Both the position numbers and the translations under genes were made by a program. Below, piece after piece: positions 56,998 to 64,000 of a stretch of DNA of 64,000 bases (positions are counted from its first letter, which is position 1; every line of letters starts with the position of its first letter). Under the pieces are notes generated by a model. It did no database searches, was not told where the DNA came from, and worked only from the letters and a program-made list of their open reading frames with translations. The stretch is from Thermosyntropha sp. (GTDB taxonomy: Bacteria > Bacillota > Syntrophomonadia > Syntrophomonadales > Syntrophomonadaceae). The DNA is taken from assembly GCF_017656155.1 (NCBI RefSeq), contig NZ_JACDOH010000003.1, positions 186,001-250,000 of the forward strand, given 5' to 3'.

Positions 56998-58155
56998 ATG
57001 GATATACTGCATTGTGATTTAGATGCTTTTTATGCCTCAGTTGAACAAAGAGACAATCCGGATCTAAGAGGCAAACCGGTAATAATTGGAGCTCTTCCCG
57101 GAAGCAGAGGAGTAGTAGCAACCTGTTCCTACGAGGCAAGAAAATACGGAGTACATTCCGCCATGCCTGTTTCTACTGCTTTTAAGTTATGTCCGGAAGG
57201 AATATTTATTAAGCCCAACATACCAAAATATATAGCAGTATCTGAAAAAGTATTTTCTATTTTAGAAGAATATACACCTTTAATTGAAAAAATATCGGTA
57301 GATGAAGCTTTTTTAAATGTAGAAGGATGTCACACCCTTTTCGGCTCTTCACTTGAAATAGCCCTGGAAATAAAAAAAAGGGTAAAAGAAGAAATAGGCC
57401 TGACTATATCAATAGGCATAGCCGATAATAAATTTTTGGCTAAACTGGCCAGCAGCCTTTCTAAACCTGATGGACTTCTCATGTTTACACCCGATATGGT
57501 ACAAAAACTTCTCCCCACCCTGCCGGTACAAAAAATATGGGGAATAGGTCCTAATACTGTTAAAAGCCTTAATAATATAGGTATATATACTATTGAAGAC
57601 CTTCTCAAAACCGAAAAAAATATATTAAATAGAATTCTGGGTTCCAATACTGATTTTATTCTCCAGCTGGCTGAAGGAAAAGATACCCGGCCTGTTGAGC
57701 CTTACCAGGGAGCAAAATCTGTAAGCCAGGAAATAACTCTCCCGATAGATATAAATAATATGGAAGAAATAAATAAAATCCTGCTCAGGCTGAGCATTAA
57801 AGTAGGTGAAAGGCTGCGCGGGGAAAAATTGCAGGCTAAAACCATAACCCTTAAACTTCGTTTTTCTGACTTTACCACCTTAAACCGCAGCCAAACTTTA
57901 GATGAGCCGGTAGATAAAAATCTGGTTATTTTTGAAATAGCCCATAGTCTTCTAAAAAAAATAAATATAAAAGGCAAAAAAATACGGCTCATCGGTATAA
58001 AAACCAGCAATCTAGTTGGCAATATAGCAGAACAGCCTAATCTATTCGATTTTAAAGCTGATAATCTTGATCAAACAGTAGATGAATTAAAAGCCAGATT
58101 TCCGTCAGCAAAAATAATGCCGGCCAGTCTCCTGAAATACGATAACATAAAATAA
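56998..58155 (+). CDS. dinB: DNA polymerase IV (Y-family)
   Basis: Translesion DNA polymerase of 385 residues. Palm carboxylates are in HCDLDAFYASVEQRDNPDLR (Asp near 6-8) and EKISVDEAFLNVEG, with the finger region KPVIIGALPGSRGVV. The thumb and little-finger domain follow (WGIGPNTVKSLNNIGIYT; QEITLPIDI). A C-terminal beta-clamp motif may lie in QPNLFDF (about 350). It copies over damage with low fidelity. The ATG at 56998 follows CGAGGGATAGTT. I see no LexA box, though I did not test one systematically. Confidence 0.94.
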   Translation: MDILHCDLDAFYASVEQRDNPDLRGKPVIIGALPGSRGVVATCSYEARKYGVHSAMPVSTAFKLCPEGIFIKPNIPKYIAVSEKVFSILEEYTPLIEKISVDEAFLNVEGCHTLFGSSLEIALEIKKRVKEEIGLTISIGIADNKFLAKLASSLSKPDGLLMFTPDMVQKLLPTLPVQKIWGIGPNTVKSLNNIGIYTIEDLLKTEKNILNRILGSNTDFILQLAEGKDTRPVEPYQGAKSVSQEITLPIDINNMEEINKILLRLSIKVGERLRGEKLQAKTITLKLRFSDFTTLNRSQTLDEPVDKNLVIFEIAHSLLKKINIKGKKIRLIGIKTSNLVGNIAEQPNLFDFKADNLDQTVDELKARFPSAKIMPASLLKYDNIK

Positions 58156-58287
58156 AAACAGCCAACATAGTTATAACAATATAACTCTATTTTGGAAATT
58201 ATTCGGAAATACTTCTTGAACATTTTTAACTTATATTCTAAAATAAACTTCAATTCACCAGGATAAATTATTAAGGTGGTAAACCTT

Positions 58288-59271
58288 ATGAATATAAAAA
58301 ACATGGAAAACAACTTAAAATTAATATGGCAGGAAACAAATAAACTGCATAAAAAAAAGCTTATATCCAGGTTAAGATTAATAGTCCTAATTATAGGATT
58401 ATTTTTCTACCTGTTAATTGAACCTGCCTATGATATAAAACTTTTAGCCATCATGGCTTTATTAATAACCTATGCAGGAACAATTTTAATTTTTCCATCC
58501 CTTCAGCCTTTACTCTCATATCCTAATCTGACTACCGCTTTAAGTGATAATGCCATGGTGTTTATAGTATCTTATTTTTCCGGGGGCTTCCAATCCCCTT
58601 TCATATTCGGTTTTGCTTTCCCTTTGCTGGTTTTCGCCGTACACCCTTCCCGAAAAAAATTATTTAGAGCGGTTGCCTTAAGCTGGGTAATCATTTTTCT
58701 TTTGGGAATTTTAACCAATTGCCATCCCAGAACCTTTATCCACCTGGCAATTACTGTATCTTTTATAGCTATTTTTACCAATATGCTTATATATGATGAA
58801 CTCAGAATCTTAACTTCAGCAGCTTCCAGGGACGGTTTGACAGGGCTTTTTAATCACAAAATCTTCTTTGAAGTCCTTCACATCTTAACATCTGCTGATA
58901 GCCCTGTAAGCCATTTCAGCCTCATCATGCTGGATCTGGATGATTTTAAAAAATTGAATGATGAAAAAGGCCATCTGGTCGGAGATCAAGCCTTAAAAGA
59001 GGTGGCAAATGCCATACTGTCAAATATCCGCGATTCCGATATGGTATTCCGTTACGGAGGAGATGAATTTGCTATAATTCTGCCCGAAATAAACTATAAC
59101 TCCTGTCAAAGCATAGTTGAACGCCTGCGTAACGCTATTATTAATCTCGGTTATTTTACAAGTGTATCCATAGGAACCGCTGTATACCCCAATGAAGCTG
59201 ATAATCCTTACCTTCTGGTAGAACTGGCAGACAAACGTATGTATGCAGAAAAAAACCTGGATAAAAAGTAA
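58288..59271 (+). CDS. Membrane diguanylate cyclase
   Basis: A 327-residue protein that should make cyclic di-GMP from GTP. Five or six hydrophobic segments fill residues about 30-175. A GGDEF domain follows (about 178-325): DGLTGLFNHKIFFEVLH, active site RYGGDEFAIIL (GGDEF at 257-261) and GTAVYPNEADNPYLL. The inhibitory site RxxD is present (RDSD, five residues before GGDEF), so feedback by product is likely. The ATG at 58288 follows AAGGTGG; the longer GTG start at 58276 is unsupported. Confidence 0.92.
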   Translation: MNIKNMENNLKLIWQETNKLHKKKLISRLRLIVLIIGLFFYLLIEPAYDIKLLAIMALLITYAGTILIFPSLQPLLSYPNLTTALSDNAMVFIVSYFSGGFQSPFIFGFAFPLLVFAVHPSRKKLFRAVALSWVIIFLLGILTNCHPRTFIHLAITVSFIAIFTNMLIYDELRILTSAASRDGLTGLFNHKIFFEVLHILTSADSPVSHFSLIMLDLDDFKKLNDEKGHLVGDQALKEVANAILSNIRDSDMVFRYGGDEFAIILPEINYNSCQSIVERLRNAIINLGYFTSVSIGTAVYPNEADNPYLLVELADKRMYAEKNLDKK

Positions 59272-59313
59272 AAGGGTCTTTGTTATAACATACAAAGACC
59301 CTTAAAAAATTTT
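59271..59313. terminator. Bidirectional terminator
   Basis: AAGGGTCTTTG/CAAAGACCCTT with A and T runs on both sides, between the convergent diguanylate cyclase and isochorismatase-like genes. Confidence 0.88.
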
Positions 59314-59323
59314 TTTATTTTAT

Positions 59324-59884
59324 TTACAAGTAGTCATATTTTTTCATATATTCATCAAGGGTAATAACCTCTGCAAACAGGGCCATATCCCTTAAACCTG
59401 CCTGGTGCATTTCCTCGGTAGCTGAAGCATTGCAGTCGCTTATCGCTATAACTTTATATGCACGATATAATGCGTCAGAAGCAGTTGAACGGCAACAAAC
59501 GTTAGTCCATACTCCTGTTACAACCACCGTATCACAGCCTTCTTCCCTCAGATACAAATCTAAGTCGGTATAGGCAAACGCACTGTGTCTCCGTTTTTGA
59601 ACAATATAATCTCCTTTTTCTTCATCAGGCCTTAATTCAGGAATAAAATCGGAACCCCATGTGCCCTTTACGGCATGCACAGGCCTCACTTTAAAATCAG
59701 CATCATTTTTGCGATGGGCTTCCTGGACAAAAACTACCCGCACATTTTCATGTTCATGTGCCCATTTAACCAACTTTTGCAGATTGGGAACTATTTCTTC
59801 ACCTGCAGGACATCTTAAAGGAGCTTTAGGTCCTATAAAGTCATTAAGCATGTCAATTATAGTAATACAATGTCTTTCCGGCAT
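59324..59884 (-). CDS. Isochorismatase-like cysteine hydrolase
   Basis: A 186-residue cysteine hydrolase. The catalytic triad is likely Asp (in IIDMLNDFIGP), Lys (in QKRRHSAF) and Cys (in TGVWTNVCCRST). Family members hydrolyse carbamoylated or amide substrates (N-carbamoylsarcosine, ureidoacrylate, nicotinamide). The ATG at 59884 follows AAGGAGGTTTCAGATT. It is 33 bp downstream of the hydantoinase/allantoinase-like gene and probably acts on its ring-opened or carbamoylated product, which is inference. Confidence 0.88.
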   Translation of the reverse strand: MPERHCITIIDMLNDFIGPKAPLRCPAGEEIVPNLQKLVKWAHEHENVRVVFVQEAHRKNDADFKVRPVHAVKGTWGSDFIPELRPDEEKGDYIVQKRRHSAFAYTDLDLYLREEGCDTVVVTGVWTNVCCRSTASDALYRAYKVIAISDCNASATEEMHQAGLRDMALFAEVITLDEYMKKYDYL

Positions 59885-59917
59885 AATCTGAAACCTCCTT
59901 ATAATTTTATATATTCT

Positions 59918-61348
59918 TTAAAAAACATCATTAACAGAAGAAAATCTGATAACCTTATCAAGCTTGCTTATAGTCTGGCGTTTAACAAATTGTCCATAAC
60001 CTGGAGTAGCTACTATACCTTTCTTTTCATCAAATACCACTTTTCCGCGTACTATCGTTTTTACCACTTTACCTTTTAATTTCATTCCGTGCAGCGGCGT
60101 ATACTTAGCCATACTCTGCTGATCTTCTTTATTGATTACCCATTCGCGATCTAAATCAATAACCGTAAAATCAGCATCTGAACCTATAAACATAGCACCT
60201 TTTTTAGGGTAAATACCGTAATGAATAGCTGCATTGCGGCTCAAAACATCTACCAACTGGGACAAAGTCAAGCGCCCTTTATTGTATCCTTCACTTACTA
60301 AAATAGGCACCATAGTTTCAACCCCAGGAATCCCAGGAAAAGCTGTCCAAATAGTCATACCAGCCTTAGCCTTTTCAGTAGCTATTTCATAAGGGGCATG
60401 GTCGGTGGCAACAAAGTCAACACTGCCATCTTTTAAGCCTTCCCACAGCATTTCATTATCTTCTTCCGTGCGAAGGGGAGGAGCAATCTTGGCAAAAGCG
60501 CCATATTCGCTCATAGCATCTTTATAATTCAATACCAGATAATGGGGACATGTTTCAGAAGTTACATCCAAGCCCCGCATCTTAGCTTCACCAACCAGCT
60601 GAGCACCTATTCCCGTGCTCATGTGGACGATGTGAAGCCTTGCTCCCACTTCTTCGGCAAAGCTTATTCCAAGTTCGATGGCTACCTTTTCTGCCAGTAT
60701 TGACCTGGCCTCTGCCCAGGCCGGAGCATCCAATCTGCCTTCTCTAATAAACTTCTGGGTATAAAAATCAGTCATAGAGAAGTTTTCAGCATGGATTCCT
60801 ACCGGTAAACCGGTTTCAGCTACTGCTTTAAAAGTTTCTAGCATTTCCGGATCTGTTACGCGGGGATAAGAAGGCACCGAAGGAGTCATATAAACCTTAA
60901 AAGCAACTACTCCTGCATCAGCCTGTTCTCTAACTATCCGGTAATGCTTTTCTTCCCTTACATCTTCTCCGGTAACTCCGCCCCAAAGGGCAAAATCGAT
61001 AAGAGCCTGCGGTTTTAGGGCTTCCAGTTTATTCTCCATTTCAGGAACCCCTCTTACAGATGGAACGCTGCAGCAAGGCATGTCAATTACAGTAGTTACT
61101 CCGCCATAGGCAGCTGCCCGGCAGCCTGTAGTAAAAGTTTCCCGGTGAGTAAAGCCGGGATCCATAAAATGAGTATGAGAATCAATACATCCGGGTAAAA
61201 CCATATTCCCTTCAGCATCGATAACATTTTTAGCCTCAAATTCCTTTCTGGTAATGCCGACTATTTTCCCATCTTCCACCAGAATATTAGCTCTTACCAG
61301 TTCATCTCCCTGAGGAATCAAGGCATTTTTGACTATGGTATCAAGCAT
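59918..61348 (-). CDS. Dihydropyrimidinase/allantoinase-type cyclic amidohydrolase
   Basis: A 476-residue zinc amidohydrolase. The metal motif is in GCIDSHTHFMDPGF (about 52-65), carboxylated-Lys candidate in GVVAFKVYMTPSVP, His ligands in GIHAENF and LHIVHMSTGIGA, and Asp in FVATDHAPYEI; LGRDADFT-like GSDADFTVIDLDREW is the C-terminal strand. It should hydrolyse a five- or six-membered cyclic amide such as allantoin, hydantoin or dihydropyrimidine; allantoinase is my first guess. The ATG at 61348 follows AAGGAG with 9-nt spacing. It forms an operon with the cysteine hydrolase. Confidence 0.86.
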   Translation of the reverse strand: MLDTIVKNALIPQGDELVRANILVEDGKIVGITRKEFEAKNVIDAEGNMVLPGCIDSHTHFMDPGFTHRETFTTGCRAAAYGGVTTVIDMPCCSVPSVRGVPEMENKLEALKPQALIDFALWGGVTGEDVREEKHYRIVREQADAGVVAFKVYMTPSVPSYPRVTDPEMLETFKAVAETGLPVGIHAENFSMTDFYTQKFIREGRLDAPAWAEARSILAEKVAIELGISFAEEVGARLHIVHMSTGIGAQLVGEAKMRGLDVTSETCPHYLVLNYKDAMSEYGAFAKIAPPLRTEEDNEMLWEGLKDGSVDFVATDHAPYEIATEKAKAGMTIWTAFPGIPGVETMVPILVSEGYNKGRLTLSQLVDVLSRNAAIHYGIYPKKGAMFIGSDADFTVIDLDREWVINKEDQQSMAKYTPLHGMKLKGKVVKTIVRGKVVFDEKKGIVATPGYGQFVKRQTISKLDKVIRFSSVNDVF

Positions 61349-61481
61349 ATTTTTCATCTCCTTTTTAACATTAAGCTTAAACAATAAATCTGATTGTAGT
61401 TTTTCTCTTATCTCATTTTTTTTGCAAAATTTTTTGCAGTATTTTATAGTTAAATTGTATTTTTATGTAAATAAAACCAAG

Positions 61482-61510
61482 TTGAAATAAAGGTTATATG
61501 CAGTTATAAT
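61482..61510 (+). promoter_or_regulatory. tRNA-Leu promoter
   Basis: TTGAAA (61482-61487), 17-nt spacer and perfect TATAAT (61505-61510), 26 bp before the tRNA. Confidence 0.82.
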
Positions 61511-61536
61511 ATTGTTGTATAATTACTTTATATAGT

Positions 61537-61620
61537 GCGGATGTGGCGGAATTGGCAGACGCACCAGACTTAGGATCTGGCGGGTAATCCGTGGGGGTTC
61601 GAGTCCCTTCATCCGCACCA
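61537..61620 (+). tRNA. tRNA-Leu (anticodon TAG)
   Basis: An 84-nt class II tRNA: acceptor GCGGATG/CATCCGC, encoded CCA, long variable arm (GGCGGGTAATCCGTGG region), anticodon stem CCAGA/TCTGG with loop CTTAGGA. Confidence 0.95.
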
Positions 61621-61631
61621 TACATAAAAAT

Positions 61632-61658
61632 AAAAAAGGAGGCAAATCCTCCTTTTTT
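61632..61658. terminator. tRNA-Leu terminator
   Basis: AAAAGGAGG-CAAA-TCCTCCTTTTTTT directly after the tRNA; it also faces the small minus-strand frame that ends at 61668. Confidence 0.85.
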
Positions 61659-61667
61659 TAATTAATT

Positions 61668-61799
61668 TTACGCCTCAATCTCTTTCCACAAATCTTCCAT
61701 GCTCTTGCCGCTCACATTAAGCACCACGCTCTTGCTCATAGCCTTGCGGGAAGAACTGAGATACTTATTATGCCTTTTCCCGCCTATTTTATCCTTCAC
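61668..61799 (-). CDS. Possible small basic protein (43 residues)
   Basis: A GTG-initiated frame (VKDKIGGKRHNKYLSSSRKA ... MEDLWKEIEA) with lysine-rich composition and a helical acidic end. No ribosome site is clear. The same frame stays open upstream for about 36 more codons without a start codon, overlapping the small membrane-protein gene, which hints at a decayed or frame-shifted longer gene. Confidence 0.35.
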   Translation of the reverse strand: MKDKIGGKRHNKYLSSSRKAMSKSVVLNVSGKSMEDLWKEIEA

Positions 61800-61813
61800 A
61801 GCCTGTTTAAACC

Positions 61814-61897
61814 CTATTTCCCAATAATAAAGATAAATATAACACCCAAAATTAAAGCCAGTAAAATACCGCTTAAGATATTTTTTAGATAGCGCAT
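61814..61897 (-). CDS. Small single-pass membrane peptide (27 residues)
   Basis: ATG (61897) behind AAAGGAG starts MRYLKNILSGILLALILGVI, followed by FIFIIGK and a stop. Basic N-terminus plus a hydrophobic helix suggest an inner-membrane micropeptide. No family is recognised. Confidence 0.45.
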   Translation of the reverse strand: MRYLKNILSGILLALILGVIFIFIIGK

Positions 61898-62051
61898 ATT
61901 CAAAAACTCCTTTGTTCTATTCCCTCAACATAGTATAAAGCCGTTAACTTTCGGAAAGGAGTTAATCTTCTCCCAATCTATTCCTCTTTTTAACCTAGTG
62001 TAAGGTTGTCGAGTTTATTGCGTATAATCTTACAGAAAGGAGTGGGAAAAA

Positions 62052-63968
62052 ATGATTAAAAACAAAAGCTGTATCTTTACCGGATTAATAATTCTTTTTG
62101 TTTCTCTATTTTTAGCCGGAGGAGCAAAAATATACGCATCCTTCACAAAAGATACCGATCAAAATATTGAAAAAGACCTCCCTCGCGTAGGAAGCATAGT
62201 CAATCTCAAAAGCCTTTTGCAAGACTCAATCCCTGATTACTCTGTGCAAACCACGTTTGAGAGGGTAAAATCTGCGACTCAATCTATCAACGAAGAATCA
62301 AGTGCTGATTTTTCTTCCACCAACATCCAGGTTGCAGGTGTTGATGAATCTGATATAGTTAAGACTGACGGCAAATATATATATAAGGTAAATAATGACA
62401 GGGTAAACATCATAAAAGCATTCCCTGCTGACCAAATGCAGCTGGTTTCCCAAATAAGATTTGAAAAACCTGGTTTTAACGCCCAGGAGTTATATTTAGA
62501 AGGCAATTATCTAATAGTTTTAGGAAGCGGCCATTATAATCCGATAACTCCAATGCCAAAGGCGGAAATAAAGATTTATCCCCCGCCTCACAGTTTCACC
62601 TCTGCCAAAGCCATAATATACAATCTGAAAAATCCTTATAAACCAGAAAAAATTCGAGAGATAGAAATTAAGGGATATATGTTGTCCTCTCGCAAAATAG
62701 GAAAATCAGTCTATCTGGTATGCAATCGTCATATTTACTGGTCTAGAGAATCAGAAAAAATCGAACTTCCTGCTTACCGAGATACCAATGAAAAAAATGA
62801 TAACAGCTTTAAAGAAATAGGCTGTGAAAATATACGATATTTTCCAGACAACATTTATCCATCCTATATAATAGTTGCTGGATTTAATATTGATGACACC
62901 GTTAACCCAGCAGATGTAAATGCATATCTGGGATACAGCGAAAATATATATGCTTCAGCTCAACATCTTTACATTGCCTTAACTCATGAGCCTGTTTACC
63001 ATATAATGGCAGATACTAATCAACCAAATAAAATTCGAGAATCTAAAACCCTTGTCTACAAATTCGCCCTGCAAAACGGCAAAACCAATTATGAAGGGAA
63101 AGGGGAAGTTAAAGGACGCATATTAAACCAGTTTTCTATGGATGAATATCAGGGAACTTTCCGTATAGCCACAACCAGCGGTGATATGTGGAGAAACGAT
63201 GAATATACTTCTAAAAACAACCTTTATGTATTGGATAAAGATTTAAAAATTTTAGGGAAATTAGAAGGTATAGCCCCAGGAGAAAGGATTTATTCTACCC
63301 GTTTTATGGGGAAACGTGCTTATATGGTTACTTTCAGAAATGTTGACCCGCTTTTTGTAATCGATCTTAAAAATCCAAAAGAGCCAAAAATACTAGGAAA
63401 ACTTAAAATACCCGGATACAGCGATTATCTGCATCCTTATGATGAAAATCACATCATAGGCTTTGGCAAAGATACTATCGAAATAAAAGGGCAAGCTTTT
63501 TATCAAGGGATGAAAATAGCCTTATTTGATGTAACTGATGTGAATAATCCGGTAGAAATAAGCAAGGTGGTAATAGGAGACAGAGGCACTGAATCAGAAC
63601 TTTTGCGCAACCATAGAGCTCTGCTGTTTTCCAAAGATAAAAATATCCTGGCTTTTCCGGTCACCGTAATGCAAATAAAACAAAAAGATATTTTACCAGA
63701 CCGACAAATACCTGCATACGGCACATTCGCCTTCCAGGGGGCATATATATATAATATCGACCTTAAAAACGGATTTAAACTTAAAGGAACTATCACCCAT
63801 CTTGACAAAGAAGACTATCAAAAAGCTGGAGAATACTGGTATAAAAGCGATAAAAACGTCGAGCGCATTATATATATAGGTGATGTTCTTTATACCATAT
63901 CTCCCGGCATGATAAAAGCACATAACATTAACAGCCTTAATACTATAAACACTTTGAAACTGCAATAA
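62052..63968 (+). CDS. Exported beta-propeller domain protein
   Basis: A 638-residue protein with an N-terminal signal or anchor helix (IFTGLIILFVSLFLAGGA, about 8-25). The start of the propeller domain reads STNIQVAGVDESDIVKTDGK (about 93-112), the hallmark of the Beta_propel family of secreted proteins. Repeated blade-like segments follow (LYVLDKDLKILGKLEGIAPG; MVTFRNVDPLFVIDLKNPKE). Function in this family is unknown. The ATG at 62052 follows AGAAAGGAGTGGGAAAAA. It stands alone, reading toward the right edge. Confidence 0.85.
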   Translation: MIKNKSCIFTGLIILFVSLFLAGGAKIYASFTKDTDQNIEKDLPRVGSIVNLKSLLQDSIPDYSVQTTFERVKSATQSINEESSADFSSTNIQVAGVDESDIVKTDGKYIYKVNNDRVNIIKAFPADQMQLVSQIRFEKPGFNAQELYLEGNYLIVLGSGHYNPITPMPKAEIKIYPPPHSFTSAKAIIYNLKNPYKPEKIREIEIKGYMLSSRKIGKSVYLVCNRHIYWSRESEKIELPAYRDTNEKNDNSFKEIGCENIRYFPDNIYPSYIIVAGFNIDDTVNPADVNAYLGYSENIYASAQHLYIALTHEPVYHIMADTNQPNKIRESKTLVYKFALQNGKTNYEGKGEVKGRILNQFSMDEYQGTFRIATTSGDMWRNDEYTSKNNLYVLDKDLKILGKLEGIAPGERIYSTRFMGKRAYMVTFRNVDPLFVIDLKNPKEPKILGKLKIPGYSDYLHPYDENHIIGFGKDTIEIKGQAFYQGMKIALFDVTDVNNPVEISKVVIGDRGTESELLRNHRALLFSKDKNILAFPVTVMQIKQKDILPDRQIPAYGTFAFQGAYIYNIDLKNGFKLKGTITHLDKEDYQKAGEYWYKSDKNVERIIYIGDVLYTISPGMIKAHNINSLNTINTLKLQ

Positions 63969-64000
63969 CCTCTGAAAAGGTATTTTAATCTAAAAAGCTT

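Overview
The window comes from a low-GC, endospore-former-type Firmicute (Bacillota), most likely an anaerobic clostridial or syntrophic lineage. The support is low-GC gene content, Gram-positive style Shine-Dalgarno sequences, the clpX-clpP-tig order, a PucR regulator, and two UGA-containing genes that read as selenoproteins. Genus-level placement is a guess (Syntrophomonadaceae-like) and cannot be proved from this window.

Left chromosomal arm (1-16740): protein quality control (clpX partial, clpP, tig), tRNA-Gly, a 960-residue protein of unknown function with an internal duplication, a TPR membrane protein and a chemoreceptor with dCache-like and CZB domains. A PucR-type regulator then precedes a three-gene operon (metal-dependent amidohydrolase, M20 peptidase/deacylase, membrane protein built of two similar halves) that looks like a catabolic and uptake unit for an amide or cyclic amide. 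Next come tRNA-Pro, a peroxiredoxin whose catalytic cysteine is replaced by selenocysteine (UGA codon 46), and an Fe/Mn superoxide dismutase.

Prophage (16741-52664, 35.9 kb): a complete contractile-tailed (myovirus-type) temperate phage inserted in the 3' half of a tRNA-Lys gene and bounded by a perfect 58-bp direct repeat. Reading from the right end: integrase, ImmA-like peptidase and CI-like repressor on the plus strand. A divergent early operon follows on the minus strand: Cro-like protein, antirepressor, small proteins, SNF2 helicase, replication-associated proteins, primase/helicase, an iteron-like origin candidate, VRR-NUC nuclease and a late regulator. The late operon then runs leftward: HNH, TerS, TerL, a portal-MuF fusion with a toxin-like C-terminus and small partner gene, protease, capsid, connectors, sheath, tube, a frameshifted tail chaperone, tape measure, baseplate, fibre and lysis genes. 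A secreted or membrane-anchored cargo gene lies next to attL on the opposite strand.

Right chromosomal arm (52665-64000): the rest of a tRNA operon (Gly-Arg-His-Gln-Lys), a second, small UGA-containing selenoprotein gene (Cys-Ser-Sec), a glycosyltransferase, an unusual cytosolic Rossmann/chemoreceptor-signalling fusion, a metallo-beta-lactamase-fold hydrolase, DNA polymerase IV, a membrane diguanylate cyclase, an allantoinase/hydantoinase-like plus isochorismatase-like operon, tRNA-Leu, and an exported beta-propeller protein. Without the prophage, the two amidohydrolase loci would lie about 10 kb apart.

Most distinctive points: two selenoprotein genes with visible SECIS-like hairpins, the portal-MuF-toxin fusion with an apparent immunity gene, the iteron cluster, integrase arm-type repeats matched at both ends of the prophage, and the Rossmann-MCP chimera.
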